A stretch of DNA of 64,000 bases, from the NCBI RefSeq assembly GCF_000143535.2, contig NC_037325.1:434001-498000 (forward strand). The letters are read 5' to 3'. The stretch's first letter is position 1. Every line of letters starts with the position of its first letter. The stretch comes from Botrytis cinerea B05.10 (Eukaryota; Ascomycota; Leotiomycetes; Helotiales; Sclerotiniaceae). The notes beneath the pieces were generated by a model. The model did not search any database and was not told the DNA's origin. It saw only the letters and a list, made by a program, of their open reading frames with translations. Positions 1-13,879 of the stretch are shown here, in pieces. The position numbers were made by a program, and so were the translations under genes.

Positions 1-3
1 ACA

Positions 4-732
4 ATGACCTCTTCAACCTCAGAAAGTAGCGCAATCGACTACACGAATCTTCCTACACCCACACGAGCCGTTGCAGATTTCTGTTTGATTCCCGTATTCT
101 CCCCTTTCCCCTTCCTCGCTATTCCCTCATACCTGTATCCCGCTGTCCAGCCATCAAGCTAACAACCATAGATCGGAACTCCGACCGCTTCGGTATCGAA
201 AGAAGTCGCTGCCGTGCAGCGATTGATGAAGGCTAGTGGGTTGAGCTATAGTATGCATTCTGCTGGTACTACTGTTGGTACGTGATCTCTTTCTCGATGT
301 CCTACAGTTTCTAAAGTATGTCGATTCGGAATCCCGGAATTTCGAAGTGAGCTTGACGAGGCGGGGATCATGGCGATTGGAACGGGTTTTGTGGAATAAA
401 ATTTTCCGGTTATATGGAAATCTTGCGAGCGCAAGTGCAAGTGTACGCTCGAGTGGGATTATACTGCAGAGAGATTGATCACAGCAGAAGGAAACACGCT
501 TCCGAATCACATTTAAAAAAAATACTAACCACCCACCCCTCATATAGAAGGTACCTGGGACGAAGTAATGCGCCTGATAGGTCAAGCGCACACGCTCGTC
601 CATCAAAACGGGGTGTTGCGTGTTCAGACTGACATTAGAGCGGGTACGCGGACGGATAAGGAACAACATTTTTCGGAGAAGGTTACGAAGGTCGAGAGTT
701 TGCTTGCTGGAGAGGAAGACGGTGGGAAGTAG
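4..732 (+). CDS. ECM15: ECM15-like UPF0045 (MTH1187/YkoF-type) thiamine-binding protein
   Basis: Three exons, 4-93, 172-277 and 548-732, join in frame to a 126-residue protein, the usual length for this family. The joined product has the family pattern: a first strand with VADFCLIPIGT, then SVSKEVAAVQRLMKASGL, a THSAGTT-like strand leading to EGTWDEVM, and a C-terminal helix with DKEQHFSEKVTKVESLL. Family members form small ferredoxin-like oligomers that bind thiamine-type ligands; the yeast homologue is Ecm15, and the cellular role is not settled. The second intron (278-547) is 270 nt, much longer than others in the window; the join there restores EGTW and is the only acceptor found that does so. 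The start lies only three bases from the window edge, so a longer N-terminus cannot be excluded. Confidence 0.9.
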
Positions 733-1310
733 AAAGGGGGTTGGATGGAGAGGTTGACGAATGAATGATGAGCGAAGGGATTTAGACGTAGTCAAGTTAA
801 GAATACAATACCTGAAGGGCGTTGAGGATATGAAGAAAAGTACATGCGAATGCCTAGCAATGTATCAATAATTGCAGTATGTATGTTTGGTTCGTGAATG
901 CTACATGTTGGGGCAACAAGGATTAAGTTAAGAAATGTGAAGAACAATTATCATGTTTGTGAAATGTTCAAAATGGTTAAAACGCACGGTTGTAATCAAG
1001 GGTGCATATAGGGCTGAGCTTGACATGTCTTCAAAGTAAAAACATGATATCTATATCACGAGAGATAGTGTCGGGTATTTTTTGCTAGACTTAGCGCATC
1101 GCATTGTCACTGTCGTTAATTTGTGACCCAAGTAGTGTTTTTTGGCACAGTATATTTGCTAGGTAGCATGACCAGGCTGGTGGTAATTATTCGAATTGTA
1201 TCAAGCATTCAATAGACATTGTTCAAAGTGTGCGGAGATATTTAATGAGCATATTCTGTGGTCAATCTTGACATTAGGAATATTGCTCCATCATCATTAT
1301 CCATTTGTCC
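733..1310. other. Intergenic, between convergent genes
   Basis: Non-coding stretch between the stop of the ECM15-like gene and the stop of POP3, which face each other. It is AT-rich, carries only short open frames and should hold both 3' UTRs. I see no repeat or RNA gene. Confidence 0.6.
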
Positions 1311-2337
1311 TTATTTTGCCTTCACCGCACCAATCGTGGTTTGAATAGAATTAATTTTTGTCTCCAAAAACTCCGCTTTCTTCGCCTCGTCCAACCAAGG
1401 TGTCTCAATCTCCCCTATACAATCTCGGATTAAATCAACCAAAGCCTGAGAATTCGGTGCACCGTCTAGGATTCCAAGGAACGAAACTCTTGGTAGACCG
1501 AGTGCTGCTGCTATTCGAGTTTCAGATCCTTTAGGTAGTGGTACTAATCTTGTGGGTGGTTTGGTAGGGTATGCTTTTGAGGCTGTATTAAGGAATTGGG
1601 GGAGATGGGAGTTAAAAATCGGAGGCTGATTGGAGCGGGCTACGAATATGGCTGAGAAATGAGTTTGAGGTGGGCTTTGGGGACTGGAGCCGACTTTGTT
1701 AGATTGGGGCCGAGTTTCCGGTTCTGCATTGTTAGTTTCCTTGGTCTCGAAGCCTCTTTTGGATGATTCTTCTAGCATTCGATGGATACTATTAAGGCCC
1801 GTGACGACATAGGAAGATATTTCAGGCGACGGAGGAATTTCTGAGGGCCTCTCATTTTCTGACTTCAGGTCTCTTCTCTTGCGCTTCTTGCTCCGCTTCC
1901 CTTTCGATGGAGCAATGTGATTGGAACGATATGCTCCAATGGGGGACAGTAAACTACAAAATCATTAGCCTTGTAGTTACTATTAGCTTGGCATTGCTTT
2001 CGAAGAATTCTTGGATATAAACTGCAGAACTCTCTGCAATCATGTCCTGACTGGATAATTTCAAGGAGAAGAGTGACGTCAAGAATCTCCTTGTCGCATG
2101 AATCAGCGGCAGAAAGATTATTTCAGGTTCTTGTGCATCAGATCATTTACACACCTGCATAGAAGTTCCACAATGGTTTCTTGATCTTTAAAAGAAACTT
2201 GTGGCCTAAAATATCAGATCAGTATGGTTCCATTACAAACATGTGCGTACGATATAGCATTGAAAGTTTACTAACCAATTGGCTAATGTAAATGGAGTAT
2301 CCAATTCATAGATGGTTTTGGTTTTTCTGTAGTCCAT
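1311..2337 (-). CDS. POP3: RNase P/MRP protein subunit POP3
   Basis: Three exons on the minus strand, 2337-2276, 2205-2155 and 1953-1311, join to a 251-residue protein. The N-terminus reads MDYRKTKTIYELDTPFTLANW, followed by QDQETIVELLCSLLSPIG-like residues formed across two introns, then a basic stretch (residues about 50-65) and VVTGLNSIHRMLE. The C-terminal part has RLVPLPKGSETRIAAALGLP and a final IETPWL segment. This matches fungal Pop3, a small protein of the ribonuclease P and MRP complexes that processes the 5' end of pre-tRNAs and pre-rRNA in the nucleus and nucleolus. Only the last exon forms a long open frame, so a simple ORF search would report it truncated. Both introns have GT/AG ends and the joins keep frame. 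Identification rests on motif memory and is fairly secure. Confidence 0.85.
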
Positions 2338-3680
2338 TTCTCCCTTTCTCTTTTTGGGCGTAGACACAAGGAGAAAGACAGATGATTGTGCAACTGTGAA
2401 TGCACTAGATCAATTTTGAAAACTGGGATGCTCTACGGGACTATGCAGCTTGATTGATTTAAACCCAATTAATCATGTGATGCATAGATGTATGTATGAC
2501 TGTACTGTGAGGCCGACTGATGTTCGCAGTGCAACATACAGGATATACATATACCTCGCAAATGACCAATGTGTGATGCAGATGTTCAAAACCCGATGGA
2601 GTATTTGACGCATCGGCCGTAGACCAGATAAAACAAACATAAACATGCTAACATGCACTAAGCACAATCGGGCCTAGTAGCTGCACGAATTCTGCTCCTC
2701 TAGTGATGCACATGTGCCTCAGGCGCCAGCGTCTGTGTTTGGCGCGTGAACTTTGTCACCGTGGAACTCTCAAAGCCGTGCCGCTTTACCATCTCATCTC
2801 TAGGCACGCTCAGCAATGCTATTTTCATAGAGACCCGCCGCAGCACCCCTTGCCGCCCTAACACACACGTCATGAGTGCTGGTGGGGCGATGAAGCTCAA
2901 TGGCACTCATGCCTACCTACCTAGTGGTGAACTTTTGATAAGAGTTATGACTATGTGGGTGCTGGGTAAATCATCATCATCCAAACCCTCTATCATAATC
3001 GTCTCGAAAATTAATTCACGCCGAAAAACTTCTACTAATAATATTCCACTCCCACTCCCACTCCCACTCCCACCTCCAGCTTCTTTCTCTCTTCTCGATA
3101 CTCGCACAAGGACATTCATTGGTTTTGCGTGTGAATAATAAGAATAAGAAGACAGGTCTCCTTTGATACTTATTCACTGCAGCTCTCTTCACGTCCACAC
3201 AAGACGGGACATCGAGTTACCTTACTTTTACCCTTGCCGTACCTTAATCCGATTTCGTGGATTGCACCTACGTAACTACCTGTCTCTCTCCTGCCTCTCC
3301 TCCCACTACAACAGACACTCTCTACTTACCACCACCCCGCCAACGGATTTCTATCGGGCCAACTTTAATCAATCGTAGCTTTCAATACTCCTTCTTAATC
3401 GCATAATCAATCTACTTCGACTTCTTACTTCTTGTCCGACGGGTCTACCCCTCTCATTCCGTCATACGGCTGTACCCAAAAGCTCAATTCTGCAGTCTCA
3501 TCCCAATATTCACCAGCCTCAACCTCGTGCGGGGAATGTCAATTCAATAAATTATAATCACACATGCCATTTTCTTCGAGGTTCGTCGTGTGAATTTTAC
3601 CGGAAAGGTTTCTTGCCGATACAGCTTCTGCTGTGCTGGACAGCTTCCATCGCATTCATTCAATTTCTCAACCTTGCCAA
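2338..3680. promoter_or_regulatory. Divergent intergenic region between POP3 and the large USP gene
   Basis: About 1.3 kb separate two outward-facing starts, so it should contain both promoters and a long 5' leader for the USP gene. A short CTCCCA repeat lies at about 3048-3072 and pyrimidine-rich tracts precede the USP start. Open frames on both strands here are short and overlapping and do not look coding. Confidence 0.5.
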
Positions 3681-6600
3681 ATGGACCAAGATTCAGTAGA
3701 GTCGTCGCCAGAACGTGCGGTCTCATCAGAGCCTTGTTCGACCCATCCACTTCCATTTGATGATAGCGAACAACATTCTGCAAGAAAGCGACAAAAGACT
3801 TCCAGAAGTGGCTCGAGAAGCAGGTCGGTCGACACAACTAAAGCTTTAGATATTCTACCCGATTCGATGTCGTCACATAAAGATGGTATAGATGTTCACC
3901 ATCACCCTCTCCCACCAAGTACTCCAACGCGCCCTACCACGGCGCATTCTCAAGCTGGTCCAACATCCAGTCAAGTCACAATTAATCTGCGAACTCCGCA
4001 ACATCGTTTAGAATCGCCTTCCCCCGAATCGCCTTCTCCTATGAGTCCGTCAAATATGCAAAATACAATGGAAGACGAAGCTACCAGAATAAGTATCGAG
4101 TCCGAAAGTGATGTTCTATCAACTGTGCCAGCTTCAGTTGTTGAAACCCCCTCTTCCTCTCCTTCTGCGGCAGGACGAAGCCCAGAGGTTGAACTCGTTC
4201 CTATCAGTTCTGATGATCCCGAGAGAAGTCCAACGCTTGCTATCATCAATGAGGAGGAAGTATTTCCCGATCCTCTAAGTCATTTCCCTTACCAACGTCG
4301 CGGAGAAAACCTACTCACGGCACTCAGGAGGGTTATAAACATTTTGCAGTATGGTAAGAAATTTTGCGCGCCCAAAAGATGTAGAATGTAGCTAACATTG
4401 AGTGTAGAGCCCATTGACACAGAGGATATATTTATTCGACTTCGAAACTGGATAGATAACTTCCTGCGCTCCGCCAATTCAGATAGTCGTTTGCATGGCG
4501 CATTCACCAGATATAGAGAATTTTGGTTTGCATTCTCGGACATGATACTTGCATTGCATTTTCGAAGGTTAGTAGCACTTGCAAATACAGACGTCGTTCG
4601 GAGCTAACTTGTGATAGTGTTCGTTTTGGGCCATTCATGTACAGAATGAATCTACAATCGAAATCCCTAGCCCAGTTCCTGTACCGATACGCCAAACTCA
4701 CAGGGAGATTCCTCGCAATGGACGTCAAAACCTTAACATATGATGCAGATCAAGCGTCAGAGCTCGTATCACCACAATTTCTCCGCACTTATGCTCAACT
4801 ACAGAAGGTCGATACAGAGTTAAGTCACATTGGAAGAAGTATGGAAGCATGTTTTAATTGGAAGTGGGATGAAGATACTGCTGAGTTTCAAACTTACTTT
4901 GAAGAGGGTGGCGGATCAATGATTCTCCTAACCAAATACGTCGAAGGCCAGTTGCGACTTATCCCAAACTATCCAAGAGTATTTGAGAATTGTACAGATC
5001 CGACAAGATTGGTAGAAAAAATGATTGCTACTGCTTCAGCTACGGCTAAGAGACAAGTCGCACCTGATGTTCATGAAGATGCTATGCGAAAGCTGGCCAT
5101 TGGATACGAATATTTCAATATCATGTCTTCAGCATTGGATTCCATCATCGAGAAAAATATTACTTTTCTGACTCCTGACGCTGCAGCTACACATTTAAGC
5201 TGTCTCTCGTATATACTGTGGATCTCAGCATGCGCCATCCCTCACATAGCAAGCGTTCGATTTGAAAACCAGAAATTGATTTGTCCTGACATTTCAGATG
5301 CACACCTTTCTAAGGTCGTTGCTATCAACTGGAAGGTTTCGGTCCTTCAGAAGCTCATCACATCAAGTCAGATGCAACTTCGGGTGATCGGTGTAACAAC
5401 TCTCTGTCTGGACCTTGTGAATCTCTTTGGTACTCATCGACCAAAAGAAGGAAAAGAAGCGAACTCCAGCAATATTGCAGTTCTATCTTACTTTGCAAAG
5501 TTCTTAATGCAACATAAGCTAATCGACTACATCGTTGGTATTGGGTCTCACCCAGAGATCATTAATGAAAGTAACAATATTGTTGGCTTTTTAGTAGTAA
5601 CCAAAACCTACCAAGATGAGCATACCGATACTATCTGGCAAACTGTTACGACGAGCCAGGACCCAAGGGTTGTGGAAGCCATTCTAAAATTGGTTAAGAA
5701 AATTTTCAATCTCTACGACTTTTCACAATGCCTATACATCTGCCAGAAAGTTGCTGCCCTCCCAATACAAGCGTTCACTGTTGTGATGAGGGATTTTTGC
5801 GAAAGCCTGTTCAGAGAACTTGCACACAAGTTGGGCCCTAGGGACCTCGACACTTCTCCTTATGAAATTTGCGTCCGTTTGATTCGTGAGTCTTCGATCA
5901 CTAGCGATGATTGCCCAAACGGCTATCCTGAGATTCAGAACTTTGCAGCAAACAACCTGCGTGAATTGCTGGTTCACGGACCCGGTCCAGAGGCACGCAA
6001 TGGTATCTACTTGAGTTGTATCAGAGACATCTCCGAGCAATCGACCACCGCTCCTGGCAGTATATGCGTCATCAGTGCATTACTTCATCAAAGTTTGATG
6101 CCAGATCTTCAAGTATTGACCACTCAGCATGGCCTCACAAGATTGATGGTTGCTGAGCTTGAATCTAATATAGCTGGACATCGCTCACTTGCCTATGACA
6201 GTCCTGCCAATATTGCTCGTCGCGAGATCATACTACAAATCATCTTGATGGATCCCGACACTATCAACGCCGAGTTGGGCACACGACTTTGGAACCTGTT
6301 GGTGGGATCTCAGTCAAATGATGCCGCCGATCGACTAGCAGGCTGGCAAATTTTGAACAAGGCTTTCCATAAGGCGAAATTTTCCAATAGATATCTTGCC
6401 ATTTGCTTCCAGAGCTATCTGCCAAAACTGGAACCCGCGTATTTCTCGGATGGCACTTTGCTATTCGTGAAGAATGGAGTTTATTTCTGGCTAGATGAAA
6501 AAGACAAGGAGTCTCAAGAAAACGAGGATATCAAGCTAGATTTATCGTTCGACTCTTTCGCCATAGAGCAGTTGTGGCGAATAATCGAGAGCGCACCACA

Positions 6601-9600
6601 AGCAGCAGTCTATGAAATGGCCATCCAAGAGCTTGTCGGTGTTTATGTGGGCCCCTTCGTCCGAAGTCTACCTCTAATCAAAGCACATGAGCTACATTCG
6701 GCATTTCTGACACGATGCTTGGACAAACTAGCAAACGCTGCACGTCAATTAAAGACTTCTAGTACAGGTGAAACCAGTGGAGATGACGAAGATATGGTCA
6801 TAGTGATCCCGGAATCTCAAATCAAAGAGCAGGAATTACTTTTCACTCGATCACTTGCAGCTTTGCGGACATTTCTCACGGCTTATTCAAGCACCGCACA
6901 CTTTGCCACACCAAAGTTGCACTCTACTATCAAGATACCGTCAGATACCGCACATGGCACTTCGCTTACAATCTTTTATCAAGCATTTGGTGAGACCACA
7001 TCGTCTATCAAGAAACTCACTATAGGCGCGGATGAGGATGCTGCTACATTAGTTGCAAAGTTGCAAAAGGAAACCGATTTCACTTCTTGTAGAGTGTTTT
7101 ACGGTGGAAAGGAGCTCAAACATGATGAAGCCGAATTATGTAAGTCTGTGCAAGAACTTAATCTAAATGGGCTTGTTCTTGTCAAGCGCCGTGATGAGAC
7201 AGATCCTCTATTGTTAAGCAACAAAGGTCCTTTGGAATTGGAAATTACAAGGAATTTTAATCAAATTTGGAGTTATCTTGGCATGCAAGAGGATTTGGCG
7301 GAAAAGGTACGTGTTAATACAGATTTCACGAGCTGCTGTAGTCACTAACTTTTCTTTCAGATATACTCATTCCTTATTCAATTTCCTGTCTATGAAAGAA
7401 TTTTGCAGGATCTTAGCAATTCCACAGTTCCTTATTCCGAGATATTTCCACTCGGACAACAATACAAAGCTCTTTATGGTCTGTATGGATTGAAGCAATA
7501 TATTTCCACTCAGTCTTCGAAGGTTTGCAATTCATCCACACTCAAAAGGTATCCAACTAACTCACGAAGGGATCTGCCAATAATGCTGTTTTTGATCGAG
7601 CAATGACTTTACTAGTAGCTGCGATATCAGATCCAAAATTCCTTGATAGTGGTGCACCGCAAGCAATTAGAGAAAATCTAAGCATGCAGTTCATCAGCAG
7701 TTTCACGTCACTCCTTAGAGGTATTTGTAATCCATCCCGTATAGAACTTGTCAACTAAATTTTCATAGACCCTGCTCTACCTCCATCATCGACGGATCGC
7801 ATTGATAACAAGCTTTTGAACCGACTCCTGGACTTGTTATATACCGCCAAACTAGTAACCACTACAGATACATCGATTCATCTAATATGGACTTGTGCTG
7901 AGGCTTTAATTGAGGTTGCCTCTCAGAATTCTGCTTTGTGGGGCACATTTGTCAGCCACCTAAATGGCAGCACCCTCCTTCAAGACCTTCTCTTGGAGGA
8001 CTTCCGCCCATTCGTCAGGAAAGCCATCTCAAAGCAAATCGCTAGCAAATGCACGTTCAACTCCAATCCAGCTCATGTTTCCCCCTCGGAAGTTTCCTAC
8101 ACATTGTGGCCTATAATAACCAGATTGATTCCCAAGGCTATTCAGAGACCTGAACAGTGTGAGGATACTTTTTCACTTGCACTGACGATATTCAAAAGAT
8201 TGCTGGAAACACCAGTCGATTTGGATCTTAATGCAATTGCGCAGGAGTGGGGTGATCTACTTCTAGCTCACGACAACTATGAAGATGTCGGGGTACCCGA
8301 AGCCGCTGATATGATTACACGAGGCCTAGTCGACCTTTTGCATCATGCTGTAATCACCATGAAGCAATCCGAACAAAAGCTATGTTGCGAAACTCTAGGG
8401 GTCGAACTTTTCACGAGACATTTATTTCCTAATATTTCAACCGACGACGATATTGGAGGTGATGGACTTATTGCCCAAAAAATCCCACTGATAAATACCA
8501 AAACACGGAGTACACTGTGCGAAACTATATTTGCTCTAGTCAAAGATGATGTCACTCGGTACAGAGAAGTATTGCAATTATGTGCTGAGGTTGCACCTTA
8601 TGACAACGAACAAATCAGCAACCCTTATCTTCTTGATATGCCACCTGTATTTGAAAGATCGAAGGCTGTAAGATCCCCGACCGGTTATGTTGGTCTCAGA
8701 AATCTTTCTAATACGTGCTACCTCAACTCTCTGGTCACGCAACTCTTTATGAACATATCATTCAGAGAGTTCATTCTTAACTTACATATTCCTGCCCCGG
8801 GGTCACAAAAGCTACTCTTTGAAACCCAACAATTGTTTGCTTACATGCAAAACAGTATCTTACGATATGTTGAGCCAGCTAATTTTGCAGCATCCATTAC
8901 AACTTTCGATGAACTTGAGATTGACGTTCATGTCCAAATGGACGTTGATGAATTCTACAATCTCATCATCGATCGTTTCGAACGTGAGCCTTTGAATGAC
9001 GACGACAAACGTAAAGTTCGATCATTCTATGGTGGCAAATTAGTGCAGCAAATCAAGTCCAAAGAGTGCCCCCATATCTCGGAGAGATTAGAAGACTTCT
9101 CTGCTATTCAATGCGATATCAAGGGTAAAAAATCTCTTGAAGAAAGTTTGCAAGCTTATGTCGAAGGCGAGGCCATGGAAGGGGACAACAAGTACAAATG
9201 TGGGACTTGTGATCGTCATGTTAATGCAGTGAAACGAGCGTGTCTCACTGACGTGCCGGATAACTTGATCTTTCATTTAAAAAGGTTCGATTTCAACCTT
9301 CGCACACTCGCACGTAATAAGATAAACGACTACTTCACTTTCCCGCCATCAATCGATATGCGACCTTACAAGGTTGAGTATCTCATGAACGAATCGGGCG
9401 AGGTCGAAGAGGATATGTTTGAGCTTGTTGGCGTTCTTGTCCACTCTGGAACAGCAGAATCCGGTCACTACTACTCCTACATCCGAGAGCGACCACAAGT
9501 TGATGGCAAAGTCAATTGGATGGAGTTCAATGATGACTCAGTCACGTCTTGGGATCCTGTTTTTATGGAGGGGTCCTGTTTTGGTGGTCTTGACTATGGG

Positions 9601-11659
9601 ACTGTTGACGAAATTCCGTTCGAAAAGAACTATAGTGCCTACATGTTGTTCTACCAACGTCGCTCTACACTGGTCGCTGCAAACGAACAGTTGGTCAAGG
9701 AGAATGAAACCCCATCGATTGCAGCTCTCGAAGCTCTACAGGTAGGCCGCACAACTATGGAGAACAAGCCTGTAATACGACATCCATTGAGGGTAGCTAT
9801 CAAGCCCCAGCAAGCGAATCAGATAACTCTGGAGAACGAGCTCTGGCTGCGTAAATTCTGTCTCTACGACCCTGCACATGTTATCTTCATTCGAAATATG
9901 TTTGAAAATACTAGGCATCTGAATGAGGCTCTGAACAATGGAAAATGTTCGGAATCGCACCAAGTTGAAAATAAAGCCATGTGGGTTGCGTTGTATCATT
10001 TGGACCAAGTCGTCGGGCGTATGAAAGATGTTCCAGATATCAGAACATATGCAAACGTCTTACGAGCACAATGCCAATATTGCGGAGAGTGCGCCCGGGA
10101 CTTTCTTGACTACCTTTGTAAATGCACAGATTCTTTCCGTTTCTTACTCCTGAGATGCCCTGAAGCCGTGGTACGTTCAGAAGTAAGTACCGCAGTCCTC
10201 GGAGCAATGGTAACGGTCAAGAATGTGATTAAATATGCATATGGTTTAGGTAATAATGGAGACGTTCGTGCCGAGGATCCAAACTTACTTCATGCGGTGG
10301 TTGCTGCCTTGATTCGACTATATGAAAATTTCCATAACAACATAAGAGCGTGGCCTGAATACTTCGGTTTGCTCGCCAGCATTGCTAACCTCGGGAACCA
10401 TGAGGCAGCAGCTCTCCTAGACTCTGGATTTCTCATGAAGGCTATTGATATCATCTGTGCAGATACTACAGATAACAATTCTCAGTTAACACGAATGCTT
10501 CAATCGATTGCAAAAAGAAACTTGGTACAAAGACCAGTCTCTTATGATAGCGTCATTGAACTTCTATCTCGACTCATCTCAACTTGCGACCCAATGGCTC
10601 CTGAGTTTGATCAAGCTGATTCTCGATTCAAGTTATCCTTTGGTGATCATGCATTGCCATTCTCATGGGATGAAAGAAACCGAATCAATTACCACTGGAC
10701 GAGGACTAATGCTCACATCCTCACCGAAAAGCTTCTCATGATTAATCAGAATCAGCACGCGACGAAGTCAATTATCGCCACGCTGTTACACTTTCCGGTT
10801 TCAGAAACTTTTGATCTTGACCGATACATGTATTGTGCAATCACCCATGGCATTAGAAGAAACAGTCAATCAGGATGGGGCCCATTTTTGAGAGCCGCAA
10901 TATTATATTGCGAGCATTCAGAGAATCCAAAAGCGATTCATGACATGGCTCTTCATGTTGCTAAAAATGCTAACCACATCGAGAATAACGATGGGTCAGA
11001 ATATCTCCAGTTCTTCAAAGACCTCCTCAATTTGCGAAGCAACATGACCGACATTTCTCAAGAGGAAATCACAAGAATCTGCCTCCATTCGACTCGTCAT
11101 TGGGTCCCTGCACTTCTTACTCATTACGAAAGCACTGTTAGGTCCGATACTGAAGATTTCCTTGGGGAGTGGATCTTCAATGTGGGTACTGAATTGGACC
11201 CTGCAGACGAAACAGACCTAGCGATATTCAGGATCCAAGAGACTCAAGCACTGGGTAACGCATGCTTAGAATATCTTCACGAAGTCTATATTCGACAGCG
11301 GGTGCAAGCAGTTACGACAGTTCTGGTTAACATCGAGCATGTTACTAGTCTTTGTTTTCCTTATTTTCAACCTGGACCAGAAGCCGACCGTTACAAACAA
11401 AACATGGATTGTGAGTCAACATCATCTTTATCGAGAATAGAAATAACTAACAAATTTCAGATCTTTGGAATAACTTGAGGAGGTTCATGGTCGATGAAGA
11501 AGATGATGCTTCTCGTAAGATACCCCGGTCTTTTTTCTTGGAGTTTACTAATTGTTAATAGCATGGGATAATTCCGAAGATGATTATGCATCTGATGATC
11601 CTATGGATCCCGTAACCGAAGTCGAGCCTATAGATAGTGAGTTAGAGGCACAACTCTAA
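3681..11659 (+). CDS. Giant ubiquitin-specific protease (USP9X/FAF-like, peptidase C19)
   Basis: Eight exons (3681-4353, 4408-4567, 4618-7306, 7361-7522, 7570-7720, 7769-11410, 11461-11514, 11562-11659) join to 2,542 residues. The N-terminal 250 residues are Ser/Pro-rich and disordered. A long helical-repeat-like region follows, then a ubiquitin-like fold at about 1045-1135 (FYQAFGETTSSIKKLTI to LNGLVLVKRR). The USP domain starts near 1580: Cys box NLSNTCYLNSLVTQLF with Cys1595 (8716-8718), a zinc-ribbon pattern CGTC, and His box SGTAESGHYYSYIR with His1845 (9466-9468), so all catalytic elements are intact. It should remove ubiquitin from protein substrates, which cannot be named from sequence. 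The tail is acidic. The intron at 7523-7569 has a weak GTTTGC donor but a good CTAAC branch site. Start chosen at MDQDSVESS; an in-frame ATG 48 nt upstream is possible. Confidence 0.92.
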
Positions 11660-12717
11660 TTTTGCTATTCGAAAGACTTCTTGTGATAATACTACCTTCA
11701 ATTTACTTCTTTCTTCCTTCTTTTGATTACAAGCTTGTGGAGCTTTCAAATTCTTTAGTCTACAATGGCGTATCAGGTGTTATTAAACGACGGGATTAAA
11801 CAGTGGCCGAATGGATCGAATATTGTTTGCGACAAATTGCACAACAGGCGTTATCTCTGGCGTACGATTTTCGGTATCCTGCAACTTAGCGACACCGGGA
11901 TAGGCTTTTACTACTTTTGATGAGATGCAACCGGTTGAATTGGGGTTTGGGTATGAACAATGGGAATTGGGAATGGCAATGGATTGGGCTGGTATGGCCT
12001 GGGTTAGAATAAACGGAGTTGATACAGCGGGCGGGATAAATCACTTATGCGATTTTTTATGGGTTCTTTGTGATTGTGGCTTCCTTTTATCTTATGGGTG
12101 GCAAGATGGAGAGATGGATCGATGATTAGATGATGGATGGCGTTATGAGTCTATCGGACATAAATTTTAGGACAGATAAATTTGTGCAGAACAGAAGATG
12201 AAGGGGAATATGATACGCAAAAAGGAATTATCGTGAGGCGTGTGAATATACTCGGTTTAGCTGAGTGATAAGGAAGGGAAGAAAATAAGTGCTTACGGAC
12301 CAAAAGATATTATGCTTTGAGAATACGATAGATATCATTGGTCAATATTTATATGTACTTCTCACTTGTGTTTGTGTTTTGAAGTGATCAATGAATGTAT
12401 TTGACATGGGATGTTGCTGTGTATTCTAACTGGGGTTATTGCAGTCATGTTAAGGGTTGCAACTATTACGGGCGATGAAGTGAGTGAGTTGTTATCTTTC
12501 TTGATTGTTTGGAGTTGAATGGGATCGAATGGTGAAGAGTTAGATATTCGAGATGATTTTGAATGGAAAGAAGGAGAGAGGAGGAACTTATGATGACTAT
12601 CGCAAGTGTAAAAATCTACTGATATCTCTCTCTCCATAGAGGTAAAGCTGGGGTGGGAGAAATCGTAAGAGAGCGTAAATATAGATATTCTTTCCATGTT
12701 GGAGGAAAACAAAGGCT

Positions 12718-12740
12718 GTGAGGTGAGGTGAGGTGAGGTG
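12718..12740. repeat. GTGAG pentanucleotide microsatellite
   Basis: Four to five uninterrupted copies of a GTGAG unit in intergenic DNA, followed at about 12820-12842 by a related ATGTG repeat. Confidence 0.9.
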
Positions 12741-13879
12741 GAAATTTCTATATGATATGATACGATAGAATATAGTCGGTATTTTATGGTCTGGAATGTC
12801 AGAATGGAGGTTTAGAAAATGTAATGTGATGTGATGTGATGTTTTGCTGTGGGATGTAGTGTGATGGATCTGGTTGCTTAGCTTGGAAAGTAATTTGGTG
12901 ATTCGAGGGGTGGAAAGGAGGAATGGATTTATGTTCTTGTGGATTTGTTGGGGGTGAGGGGTGAGGAGGGATGGGGAATAGGGAAAGAAGGGGAGGGGAG
13001 TGATGGGGTGGAGTGAGGTGTTGGTAAGATCCCCGGGTGTGATATTATTGTTCCCAATTCCAGTAATCTTTTGGATCCACGAGACAATATTCAATGCTGT
13101 TCCAATATTTCCAATGGGGCTAGAAGGTGTGCTACCACTGGATCCGTTCATAAGATTGTTCGTATTTGGTATGATGAGCGAGCAACTGGTTGCTAAGTCT
13201 ATTTTTGTAATGACCCGCTTGTCCGCACACCCACTGGCGGCCAAACATATATACTTTCAGACGCTCGCTTCCAGACCTACAATTTCCACTATTCAATCAG
13301 AGATGCAGTCGTCGAAACCGGTATACGTGTATTCAACATATTCTCCAGGGAATTCCTGTGTACCCACTAGGTACTTGAGCTAGAAGTCAATACACTCCAC
13401 TACAACTCGAGCTGTCATGGATTCTTCTGATAGAGATTACGTTCGTATTTTGAGTACAGGATCTCCTCTCTCTTGCTTTCTCAGTTACCTCACAAAGTTC
13501 GTAGCAACATCTATCAAAGACTACGTACGTATAGTTGCACATCCCTTATACTCTTCCAACAGCAACGCGTGTAAGTGATCGAGATGATTGTCCCAGAGTT
13601 ACCGACTCAACAGCTTGCTCTACATCAATCGACAAAGACACGGAGAGGTTTTTGCGGTATTTTATATGGTGAACCACTCTATTTTATGAATATAACACAG
13701 TATTGGGCGGGCTGACTTTCTGTCATCTTTGCTAGGTTGTTTGGGATCTCTAAATGTAAGTTGTCTATTGTATGTATATATATCAACTTTCCGGTGGTGG
13801 AGAATATAAAAGATTGATTGGGAGAAAAAGTATTCAGGGAAGATGCGTTGTATTGTCTCCAGCTTTTCCAATAAAATTA

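Noticed and set aside
2746..3138. A 130-codon plus-strand open frame upstream of the USP gene
   Set aside because: It includes the CTCCCA repeat, overlaps minus-strand frames of similar length, and shows no conserved motif.
12597..13244. A 215-codon minus-strand open frame
   Set aside because: Low-complexity His/Thr/Ser/Pro-rich translation through GTGAG and ATGTG repeats, with no recognisable domain or signal.
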